In this document: in pieces, positions 42,740 through 52,644 of the stretch | Position numbering within the stretch: the first letter of the stretch is position 1 | Layout of the letters: each line of letters begins with the position of its first letter | Source: Buxus sempervirens | Taxonomy: Eukaryota > Streptophyta > Magnoliopsida > Buxales > Buxaceae | Length of the DNA: 64,000 bases | NCBI GenBank assembly: GCA_947561395.2 | Contig: OX387185.1 | Span: 46,758,602-46,822,601, forward strand | Direction: 5' to 3' | Notes under the pieces: generated by a model | The model's database searches: none | Seen by the model: only the letters and a program-made list of their open reading frames with translations | Told to the model about the DNA's origin: nothing | Translations under genes and position numbers: made by a program

Positions 42740-44175
42740 GGTAAAACTGAGGAGGAGTGATCAGCATTGGTCCGAACTTTGGACCTGGTTGAAATTCTGG
42801 AGTCTTTGCCATTGTCTTGTTTTAGCTGTGTTCCTGGTTTCTTTAACACCTTTCGACCTTGATGAGTATGGGAAGACTGCTCTTGAAATTTTGCAAAAGT
42901 GTAAGACATTCTTCTTTCTATAATGTCCACCTCTTTTCTTAAGGATGCTTTTGTATCTTCAAAAGATAACTGAATTTTCTCCTTGGGCAGAGAATGCAAA
43001 TTAAGAGCTTGTGAAAACCTGTTCTCTGCTGCCTCCTTCATTGAATCTTTCTCGATGGGTAGATCTGAATGCTCAGCATCTTTAGAAAATCTGAAAGGGG
43101 CTTTGGTCGATTGAAGAGCATTAACATTTGAGATCCTATGATGGTCAGATGCTTGTTCAATAACTTCTAAATTCTTCTGTATGTTGACGATGCTTGGAAC
43201 TTGGGGTGAAACCTTTGCGGCAACTCCAGGAATCTCCAATGAAATGTGCTCGGCAGCAGAAATGTTTTGGACTTGAGAGATATCAGACCCTTGAGGAGGA
43301 AGCAAAGCAAAGGTATTCTCCATAGAGGGAAACTCAGAAAAATGACCTATGGCTCGATATTGTATGTGGGAAGCACCTGCATTAGATTCCTTCACGTGTT
43401 GATGATTTTTCCTCTGGCTTGTTTTGCAATTTGATTCTTGATGTCCTCGAGAGTAGCATTTAGAACAGTAGGGAGGAACATTCTCGTAGACAACATTCTG
43501 CCATCTTCCAAAGTCAGATCCCATGCCAATCCAAATTCTGTTGGGGTGTTCCTTTAACAGATCAAGAAGGACACACACCCTGGCCAGGTTGGGGCGTGTG
43601 CAATTTTTTGTGGGATTGTCCATTGTTAGAGGTTTACCAATAGCACCAGCTATGGAAAATAAAAAGGATTGTGGGAATAAGTTCAGAGGTAAATGGGGGA
43701 AAGATATCCAGACAGGGGCAAGGGCCGACTCCTTTGAAGGATCAAATTTGTAAGACCACTGAAACAGACGGAAGGAATACCCATTGATAACGAACGATTC
43801 TCTAGTCCAGACCTTAATGAAATCAAGTTCCTCCTGGAAACGAAGGAGAAGGTGCCGAGAGTCCATCACTCCAACATGAAAGTCCCCAGAGATATTCCAG
43901 TATCTCCTGATGTGTTCTCTGACTGTGTCAACCTAAGGTCTCCCAAAAGAGAACTTAGCCACCAACGTGAATGCTAGAGAATGTATAGATTTGTTGATGT
44001 CTGCATCTGAGAAAATAATAGCAGGCGAGCCATTGAAGGATTCCACTTTTTTCCGAGGAATACCAGCGTCCTCAACCCTAAGAGAGGGAGAAGAAGAAGA
44101 AAGAACATTGGCGTATGTCCTAGGGATATCTGGAGGAATGGAAGAGGATCCTCCAAGAATCACATTGGCGGCCAT
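42736..44175 (-). pseudogene. LINE ORF1 (DUF4283 + CCHC zinc knuckle), one in-frame stop
   Basis: The frame runs 480 codons from the ATG at 44175 (MAANVILGGSSSIPP) to the TGA at 42736-42738. It is broken once by TAG at 43933-43935, after LVAKFSFGRP and before VDTVREHIRRYWN; the frame is unchanged on both sides. The second part holds a plant LINE nucleic-acid-binding DUF4283 region (PVWISFPHLPLNLF, RVCVLLDLLKEHPNRIWIG) and a CCHC knuckle (CSKCYSRGHQESNC). ORF1 proteins coat the element RNA. The copy is either newly inactivated in trans-complementable form or read through at a low level. Confidence 0.88.
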
Positions 44176-44252
44176 TGCAAGTCACCCAAGCAAAACCCTA
44201 GTCGCCCTAGTCGCCCAAGCAAAACACCTAGATATCTGCTACAGGACTAACT

Positions 44253-44337
44253 GGTATTTAAGTAGAGTTTTCAAAGTAATTTTATAAAATAAGTTATTTT
44301 GATTGACAAATTTCTTAGGTTGTATTTTGAAACAAAG

Positions 44338-44369
<32 letters not shown>

Positions 44370-44647
44370 GCTCAAAAGCAAAAAAAAAAAAAAGAAGACA
44401 AAAACCACCATGTATGTCCTTAGAAAGATAAGTATTCCCACTACTACTATTACCTTAACTATCATTAATACCACCACCATTACTGCCACCGCAATTATTA
44501 TTATCACCATTATAACTTTTGATTTTATTTATATGGATGGTTTATCAAATTGAATTGTTGTCTTTTTGTGTTACTAAACATACACACTTTCCAATTTTTT
44601 AGAAAAAAATATATATTTTGTACTGATGAGTTACCAAATTGACCTTA
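44253..44647. other. AT-rich spacer with microsatellites
   Basis: It has a (TG)n run near 44340, T and A homopolymers to 44395, then ACT/ACC/ATT triplet repeats (44440-44515). No gene. It ends with the CCTTA target duplication of the next LTR. Confidence 0.75.
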
Positions 44648-45805
44648 TGTTTACACCCTCCGTAGACTGGCAAATAAGGAAATGCCACGTGGCATCTATA
44701 TGGCCTAATTCAACCAGACAGGCCACATCAGCATCCACATGGGCCAGACACTTAGCCGAAGCCACGTAAGCACATACGACAATCGTGCTCTTATGTTTAA
44801 GGGATGATGTCACCAATCACCACAGAATTAACAGCTGAAACCATGTAGACGGGCAACGATGGACGAGGAAGTTATTGGTTTACGATCGTAGCGAAGAGGT
44901 TATCTCACATGGATAAGAAGAAACTGATGAATAACTTCCAGAACAGATACAGAGTTCGTGCAAACATGGGTCGGTAGCAACCGTCAGAATCCGGCTATAA
45001 AAGGCACAATCTCTAAGAGCTCGAGGATAACCTCCACTCAACTGCAACTGTTTATTATGATTATAACTCGATCATCCGTGATCACTATCCAATTTCCTAC
45101 ACCCAAACTGTAGCAAGAAAGGATAATTTAAGATTTCTCTCTCACTGCTCCCTGTCGCAGTGACACTTCAGGTTACTAGTTACTCCAGTTAAGGTAAAGA
45201 CCCTGCCACCGGCAAGGAGGTTGCGGCCGCCCCTGATTTTAATCCTGTACTCCGATTACGGCTACAGGGTTATGAGCAGCCGGTCCTGAAACCATCTTTA
45301 GTCAAGACCAGGTGATTGTCGAAACATTGGCTAAGTAATATTCTTAGGTGAACCCCCGAATTGACTTCGTTAGCAGCTGCTCTCTACCTCTTTTCCTTAT
45401 ACTCCGATCATGGCTATAAGGTCAAGGGAGGCCGGTCGTGCTGACTCAGTTGGTTTTCTTTTGTCTTATTTCCTTTTGAGTTACTTGAGGATTTTCTGTA
45501 ATCAACAGTTGCATTTTGAGCAACCGATACCTGAATAAAAATACTTCTTTATCGTTTACTGCTACTTTCAAACACATACAAAAACCCAAACAAAGATCGA
45601 ACCCCTTGTCTTCATTTTATCGTCTGATCCATTTTATTACAGGTGACTTGCAATATGGCTAAACCGATGTCAGTTTAGATCCAGAACAAGTGCCCAAGGT
45701 CAGGATCCGACCCGAATCATCGTATCGAAAGATACTGGCACGCCTGCACAAAGACACATCATCCCCATGGCCATGTGTTACGCCCAGACCAATTTGGGTG
45801 GAACA
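44648..45805 (+). mobile_element. Solo LTR, 1158 bp (copy 2) with perfect 5-bp duplication
   Basis: It begins TGTTTACACC and ends GGAACA. CCTTA lies at both flanks (44643-44647 and 45806-45810). A CTATAAAAGGCAC promoter motif lies near 44994. It aligns in the same orientation with 37179-38292 over its whole length; shared blocks include AAGAGCTCGA, CGATCATCCGTGATC, GCGGCCGCCCCTGA-like and GATACTGGCACGCCTG. A perfect duplication around a lone LTR shows an insertion followed by LTR-LTR recombination, independent of copy 1. Confidence 0.88.
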
Positions 45806-46247
45806 CCTTAACATTTAAAAGTTAAAAAGTAACTACAATATAACAACCTCTAAACATAATTTCCAAACTTCTAAATAGCAGTTTTTTTGGAAAGTCTATC
45901 CAAACGCCATCAACTTGAAAAAAAAAAGAATTATTTTGAAGATAAATAAAATAAAATAAAAGCTTAAAGTGTGCATAAAAAATATTACCAGCCAATCAAT
46001 GTGCAGTTAAATAAAAGCTATTTTCAAAAGTGTGCATAAAAAATAAATACAAATTGTTAAGGAAATATAAAAAATTCCGATTGCTTCGTCAAAATGGCAT
46101 TCATCATTGCATCAATTCATATGTAATAGCCAATCAATGTGCAATTAAATATATGAGTTTTAACATTATTCATTAAGAACTTATTGATAAACGACCTTAG
46201 TCTTAGCTTCAAAATGGGATGATATCGTCAACCGCCAATAAATGTAG

Positions 46248-46361
46248 TGGACACTGCAGCCTCGTTGAGATGCTGCAAACATGTTCACATTTTTAAAAGT
46301 GAAATCATTGCAATCGTTGAAAGCTCCACATAGCAGCATCTCGACGAGGCTATAGGGTCCA
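46248..46361. other. Imperfect hairpin resembling a small-RNA precursor
   Basis: Two 29-nt arms (46248-46276 and 46333-46361) are inverted copies with 25 matches. The core AGCCTCGTTGAGATGCTGC pairs with GCAGCATCTCGACGAGGCT, with one mismatch. The 56-nt loop contains a second inverted repeat (TTCAC...GTGAA, 46284-46303). Length and mismatch spacing are in the range of plant MIRNA foldbacks. It does not match a miRNA family I recognise; the resemblance to miR172 is partial only. Strand is unknown. Confidence 0.5.
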
Positions 46362-46499
46362 TTGCATCTATCAGCGGCTGACAATTTCTTTCCCTTAAAA
46401 ACAATTTGAACTTCACATCTAGCAACAAGATACATGTCAATAAAATGAAATTAAATAGAATTTATAGATACATGTGGGAATTTATACCTAAGAATAATC

Positions 46500-46770
46500 T
46501 TTCAAGAATTATCTCTAGAGGACTCTCTCACCCTAAATTTATCTTTAAAGAATTTTCTTTCTTTAGGATAGGATTCTCTCCGGATCATTTTTATCTCTCT
46601 AAAGTTTTCTCTTACAGAGGATTTTCTCTCTCTAATATTCTCTCTATATGTTTCCCTCTTTACAGATATTTCTCTACAAAATTTTCTATCTCTAGAATTT
46701 TCTCTTTAGAGTATTATCCTCACTCTAGAGTTTCCTCTCTCTAGAATTTTCTCTCTAGAGCAGACATATC
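46500..46770 (+). repeat. Pyrimidine-rich TCTCTAGAATTTTC minisatellite
   Basis: Degenerate repeats of about 16-20 bp, for example TTTCTCTCTCTAG and AGAATTTTCTCT, run for about 270 bp. They generate a spurious Ser/Phe/Arg-rich open frame on the plus strand. Confidence 0.75.
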
Positions 46771-47317
46771 TTTTTCCTTGCATTAGTTAGGTTGTAAAGT
46801 AAATGTGAAGATTGAAGTTTAGTTTCACTCACATGAAAGTATTAGGTGCCTGTTTAATTTTGCAAGGAACAAATCAATAAAAAAAAATTGCTTAAAAAAT
46901 GCAAATGTAAAATATCAATAAAATGCTTATATACTGCTTTTTAAAGCATACTTTTGCTTAAATGAGCAAATAAGCAAAACCAATAAGCAATATCAAGCGC
47001 AGCCTAAGTTCGTAAGTTCGTCGTCCTTTCCCAAGCTGTCCCCTTCTTTGCATTTCACGTATCCTTCCTCTTCGTCAACCTTCCTTTCGACAGCAATTTT
47101 TTTTATTATCTCTCGAACTCTTCAGTACCAACAGTACCTTTTTTGGAAGCCCCGAAATACTAATTTTCACGGTTACAAGCCGTTTTCCCTCTGAGATATG
47201 GGGTAGATCGATCCTTGCTACAGGGACCCTCTTTCCATCGGTTTGAAGACAAATTAGGGTTTGTTGCATCGGATCCAATAAATTTTGGCGCCAAGTTTTG
47301 GATTTTTGGTTTCCTTG

Positions 47318-50300
47318 ATGGAGGTGGCTCGATTCTGCACCTGCAACGGATACCAACACGGCTCGGGCGCTTGTGATTCTTGCGGCAATTTTCGACCGGC
47401 TTCAAGGAGGGAATCGCCTCCACCTCCTTATTTGCCTGAGATGGCAAGAGGAAACGAAGGAGTAGAGACTGGCGGAGAGACTGGGTTGTATTATTATATT
47501 CCGAGATTAGTTGTTTGCGCCATTTCGGGAGCCCTTACGGGTCTCTTCGCTGTTGGTAATATGACTTCTTCTTTTTGTTACAATTTGCAGTAAGTGAACA
47601 ATATCTAGACTTATGGGTCTGAAATTCAAATTATAATCAGCAAAATACAATAAGTAGTTTTACATGTTCCAATTTTAATCCAATTTAAATGATTTTCCTC
47701 TTTTTTCAACCTTTTTGTGTATTCTGCTTATATTTTTAGTTTATTTTAATATGAATCACTTGTTTTATTATTTACTTCTACCTCAGGTGTTGATTTGCCT
47801 GTAAGAACTCATGAATGAACATAGTAATAAATAAATTTCCCTTTAGAGTAGATTATTGCTTTCATGATTGTTTAATCAAAGAAAAATGAATTTGTCCCAG
47901 TTTATTCGGCTCCCAAGTGCATTTATGCACTCGAACATCTTAACTTAAAGTCTTTTGATCTGATTAATACCTGGCTTCTTGCTTCACCCGGCACCTGCAC
48001 ACTGTCCCAGTTTCCTTTCTTTCTTTCTTTCTTTTTTTTGACCTTTTATTTTTCACATGTCTCCCGTTCATCCAACTTAAGGTCCTCATCCTGGGTGCTC
48101 TTATTTTATGAATATATTTCTCATGGTTATCTAAAATCCATGTCATAAATTATAGACAATCTGGTAACAAATCTATAGAATTCTCTTTACTTTAGTTATA
48201 GTACATTAGCTATGGTTATACATAATAAGAAGTAGTCAGATTCATGTGTATTAGAATATTGAGGCCTTTACAATGTTTTTTTTTTTTAACACTAAATGGC
48301 CTCAATAACTTTCTAAAAACAGCCATTTGGAATAGACCACCCCACTTTCCCTATTTAGTATCTGATCATCCAATAACACTTTTCACTTCACATGCATGAC
48401 GTAGGACATGCCCTTTGTTTATTCATGTGTAAAAGTATAGATCCATGTCTCCATTATGATTGAACAATCTTAGTTATAATTAAGCTAGGATACTTGGTAT
48501 AAAGGGCTTCTAATTATCCATTATTATTCCCACTTTTTCCCTACTTGTCGTGTTAATAAATATCTAATTTGATTAACCACATCATCTATAACAAAAGTCA
48601 TGGAAACTTTTCATTAATATGAACTTTGAATTCATTTCTGATCAATGCTAATGAGATATGAGCTTGTAGTTGGCAGTTATCCTAGGTAAAATAAAACTAC
48701 TCAAATTAAAACTCATTGCTCTTCCTGTCACTTTTATGATTCAATTGAAGAATAATTGAAATTATGTCGGTATTGTTGAAATTGTTTGAGAGTAAAGTTT
48801 CAGTTGGATAATGAGTGTTGAGATGACATACGAATACCTGTGGAATAACCCTATGCATGATAAATTGTGGTGACTATGTTTTATTGATTGATTGATCCTT
48901 GTAAAAGTGTTCCCTACATCTGACCCTTTAATAGGCACCTCGACCTCGATAAGGTTCAATGGATCTTAATAAAAAAATTTTGTTTATTTCATCTCTATAT
49001 ATTTGACAATCAAACATCATGTGAATAAAATATGACTTACCATGGCAATTGTTGATTCCTTGAGTGTTTCATATGCGTATTTATATTGATATTCCCCCTA
49101 GTCTTTTGCTAGTTAATTATTCTGCTTTTACTTCTCATCCGTGATTTTCTCCCACCAGTTGCAATTCAAAACAGGGTGCTTGTGACGAAAGTGCCTTACT
49201 GTTTTTTTTTTCTTTCTTTTTGTGCCTCTTATTTTCTTACTCATCTTTGTAGTCCTATAGATGCCTGACAATCAGGTTCTGTATTTTGAGTATTAAATGG
49301 TCAAAATTTATTACTCAATGTCTTTGTATGCTTTATATGTAGCTGGAGCTTTCACGGGTGCTGTAACTGGGGCATTGGCTGGTCGAGCTTCTGACAGTGG
49401 TGTTCTTCGTGGAGCTGGTTTGGGAGCTGTTGCTGGGGCTATACTCTCTGTCGAGGTCTTGGAGGCTTCCCGTGCATACTGGTGTTCAGAACGATCTGGC
49501 TCCAGAAACTCAACGTCCATGGTAAACAAATTCTGTCAGATTCACAATTTTCTTTGCCTTTTTCAGATTTTGCTATTTGTTATAAAAGTGTATTCCTCAT
49601 GCCGACTGCTTCTATTTGCTCATTTATCATGTGGTTTCTTGTTGGATCTTTGTTGCATATGTAAGGCTGTGCTGGTTTAACTGTATATCTATTATATGAT
49701 TACCCATTTCTTGTTTTCTTTCATTTCAGGCAGATTTTATAGAGGAGCTTCTCCATGGGAGGTTTGTACAGGAACAGTTTGTACCAGCAACATTCACAGC
49801 CTACAGTTGGCAGGTTTGTTTTCCATTCTTTTCCTTCATAAATTATCATGCAAGTCCTTGCTCAAATATGTAAATAATTTTGCTATCTTAATTGTATGAA
49901 TCCATGGTAAAGTTTATTTTGGCAAGAGCTACTAGTTGATTCAAAATTGAAACTGTGTCTGTGTGTTTGAGTGTCTTTTGTGTGTGTGTGTGTGTCTCTC
50001 TCTCTATCTGTGCACACTTATGTGTTTGTATGTATGCTTTCATATATGTTGTGCATGTGCCCATGTGATCCATTCGTTCTTCTTCTTCCTTCTCATCAGC
50101 TTGTTAAAATGGGGCTTGCTTTCTATTTTAGATTGGGTAAGTTGATGATATATTCCCTTTAAATTTATCTGCATAAGCTTGTTAGAAAAGGTGCATCCTT
50201 TCTGTTTTGGCCTTTGAATGCTAATGACATCCTCCCCTTACCCCTTTTATGTGTCGCTTCATAAGTTTGTTAAGAGGGGTATGTTTTTTCTACTTTGTCT

Positions 50301-51747
50301 TTATAAGTTAGTATAATCCTCTCCCTGTTGTATTACATCATAAGTTTTTGAAGAGAGGTGCATGCTTTTTATTTCGGCTTTCGTAAATTCTTGATTTTCT
50401 GCCCTTCTTACTCCTTTATGTTTCACTTCATAAGCATTTTAAGAGAGGTGTGCGTGTGTGTTTCTTTTTATTTTGGCTTGCATCATGTTTTTGCTTTTTG
50501 ACTTTTGAAGTTAATAATATCCTCCTCTTATCCCTTCATATCTCTCTTTTTTTTTGCCGCGGGGGGGGGGGGGGACCTATCCCTTTATATCTGTCTCACT
50601 TCATAAGCTTGTTAAGAGAGGAATTAAATGCGAACTTATGGATAGAAAAGTTGACAGTCATTCCAACCTTTTCATCGAAATGAAAGGAAATAAAAATAAT
50701 ATTGAAGTACCTATGCTAAGAAGTGAAAATTTTCAGGAATAATTTATTCCCATAAATTTATGTCAACTAATATTCCTCCTCTTTGGATTAAAAAAAAAAA
50801 AAAGAATTGATGATTCCATCTCATAAAGAATTTATAGGAGTGGTTAAGTAGAAACTAGACAAAGTATCATCCTAGAAGTCATACTTTTGATTACCATGTG
50901 GAGACATGGTTATTCTATTGGTGAAGCTGAATGTTATGATAAGTCTGTCCTCCTCCAGAATGAAAATAGGCTGGACCTTAATATTAATATCTCTAGAGCT
51001 TAAATCCACTATGTACAATCGGTACCTCATTGCTGCTTTACACTTTTTATTTCATTTTTTCTCCCTTTGATTCTGCATTCTCCATTTTATGTGTTTCATT
51101 CTGCTCCTGCTCTGTTTCCTTTGTCCAACCTACGAGCTTGTGTTTATCTTTTTGTTCATGTGTGGTTTTTCTCTGTGTAACCCATGTAGCTAGCAAAATC
51201 TTGATGGGTTCAAATTTTGAGTTTTTACCTTTTTTTTTTGGCCCTTTTATGGAGTTCTGGTTTGTGCGTTAGCAGGAGATTGATATTCTTAGAAATAAAC
51301 AGCAAGCTGAAGCATTATTTTTTTAAAAGAATTTTGGGAGATATGATGGGACTCTGTTGAAATGAGCAGATGGACATCACCAACAATAGTTATGATGAGT
51401 TATATGACATCCAAAGTGAAGTTGCACCCAAGGGGTTGTCAGGGGAGTCACTGAAGAAGCTACCATGTCATGTGATTAAGAGTGAAAACAAGGCAGCACA
51501 AAACACCTGCTGTACAATTTGCCTGCAGGTAGTAAAAATTTCATTTTTGGAGGTTAGTTGTAAGTCATGGTTGCCATTGTTATTTTTGTTTATCCTTATT
51601 ATGAATATAATTATGTTCCCACAGGATATTGAAGTAGGAGAAACTGCGAGAACCTTGCCGCAGTGCCAGCACATATTTCACTTGACATGTGTGGACAAGT
51701 GGCTCGCTGTACATGGCTCGTGCCCTGTATGCAGACAAGATGTATAA
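47318..51747 (+). CDS. NEP1-interacting-protein-like RING-H2 E3 ubiquitin ligase
   Basis: Five exons: 47318-47555, 49343-49521, 49730-49813, 51370-51528, 51625-51747 (260 residues plus stop). The C-terminus is a RING-H2 finger with all eight ligands: Cys215, Cys218, Cys234, His236, His239, Cys242, Cys253, Cys256 ([20 protein letters not shown], then HIFHLTC and CPVC). Before it is the family's [17 protein letters not shown]. Gly/Ala-rich membrane segments lie at residues about 60-105 and 110-130 ([25 protein letters not shown]). Arabidopsis NIP1/NIP2 share this layout and tether phage-type RNA polymerase RPOTmp to thylakoids. The N-terminus here adds a Cys cluster, C-x-C-x9-C-x2-C, from residue 7. 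The ATG at 47318 opens the conserved frame; an upstream non-ATG extension is ignored. Confidence 0.88.
47556..49342 (+). other. Intron 1 of the RING gene
   Basis: AT-rich 1.8-kb intron with T tracts (48015-48030, 48275-48290, 49200-49225). No embedded gene or clear transposon seen. Confidence 0.75.
50090..50630 (+). repeat. Degenerate minisatellite, period about 85 bp, in RING intron 3
   Basis: The marker CTTCATAAGCTTGTTAAGAG recurs in altered form near 50093, 50170, 50258, 50338, 50427 and 50599 (spacings 77-90, then one double). Each is followed by GGTGCATGCTTTTTATTTTGGC-like then CCTCTTACCCC-like text. A 14-nt G run interrupts the last units (50561-50574). Confidence 0.8.
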
Positions 51748-52644
51748 CATTGTGATGTATATGCTTATATATTTTCTTTTTCTGGTTGGGTATTGGAAGG
51801 CAGGGATAGGTAGGGCAAGACATGAAGAACTTTTTGCGCCTTTGACCCATCTCTCATTTCCATTGTAGTTAAGAGTAAACCTGTGTGCCCATGCATATAT
51901 GTGTTTTCCTCTGATATAGACCAGTTCCAAGCACCAAAACTTGAAGGGGGGTCTCCTCAATCTGGGATGCATCCTTTAGAATGGTAATAATCAAAAAATG
52001 AGCATCAATTTTTGTACCATGTGTATACTATTCATAGCATGATAGGGTTTTCTACCGTAGTTATTTAGGAGTTGGTATTCAAGTAATTCGTTTGGGAGAT
52101 TAAAGTCATTTAAATAAAGTGAAGGGTATTTTATGGAAATTATATATGGGACTAGAATCTTATGTATTCTTTTTATGTTTTTTTTGGTTGAGTCAATTGT
52201 AATGGTTTTATTGATTAAAAAGAAAATTAAAAATTCTAAATTTACTCTATTTTGTGTGATCAATTCTATTATTCTGATTAACTATTTTACCCATTTAATC
52301 CACCCCATTGCCATCCCTAGCCACATACATCTTAGCCTGATTCATGACTTGCCAAAACACTAACCAGACGTGTTAATCATCTCCCATCTCTTCTTCATCC
52401 AACACAAAATCCATTTCTATTTTTTTCCTTTTCGAAGCTTTACTTTGTAATTTATTCTTAACCAACTCACTTTTGGTTTGAACAAGTAACAATAAACAAG
52501 CACACTGCTTGGCATTACATGGAATGATCCTTCAATAGAACATAACATGAGGAGTGATGAAACACAAACCAAACTGCATATTTGCTAATAGTTTTAAATA
52601 AAAAAAAAGGAAAAGAAAATTCTAGGTTGTAGGTGGACGTGCCC
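51748..52644. other. Convergent intergenic region, RING and CGS 3' flanks
   Basis: 3' UTRs of the two converging genes. The sequence ending CCCATTGCCATCCCTA (near 52304-52319) looks like one terminus of a hAT element (reverse complement TAGGGATGGCAATGGG). No matching partner end was found nearby, so it is at most a remnant. Confidence 0.5.

Larger units (their letters stand above)
38437..44236 (-). mobile_element. Full-length L1-clade LINE, 5.8 kb, with 16-bp target duplication
   Basis: The perfect 16-bp repeat TGCTACAGGACTAACT flanks it (38421-38436 and 44237-44252). The plus-strand T run right after the left copy (to 38453) is its poly-A tail. It carries ORF1 (one nonsense codon) and an intact 1376-residue ORF2, with only about 60 bp before the ORF1 ATG. 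A perfect duplication, a surviving tail and an open ORF2 point to a young insertion. It landed between two older solo LTRs. Confidence 0.96.
45806..47317. other. Intergenic region upstream of the RING gene
   Basis: It contains short local duplications (AGCCAATCAATGTGCA at about 45991 and 46127; GTGTGCATAAAAAATA at 45970 and 46031), the hairpin at 46248-46361, a TCTCTAGAATTTTC minisatellite (46500-46770), and the RING gene promoter and 5' UTR at its right end. Confidence 0.65.

Noticed and set aside
37179..45805. One LTR retrotransposon with the LINE as its interior
   Set aside because: The two LTR copies have different target duplications, and no PBS, gag, pol or polypurine tract lies between them. 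They are better read as separate solo LTRs.
46248..46361. miR172 gene
   Set aside because: The GATGCTGC ending is shared, but the rest of the 21-mer differs and the arm order is reversed relative to MIR172 precursors.
46181..46435. Minus-strand frame of 84 codons across the hairpin
   Set aside because: No recognisable domain, and the inverted repeat alone explains the open frame. Kept only as a hairpin feature.
46406..46744. Plus-strand frame of 112 codons rich in Ser, Phe and Arg
   Set aside because: Produced by the TCTCTAGAATTTTC minisatellite.
52302..52320. hAT transposon terminus
   Set aside because: The 16-bp match to a hAT end is good, but no second terminus or target duplication was found within reach, so no element is called.
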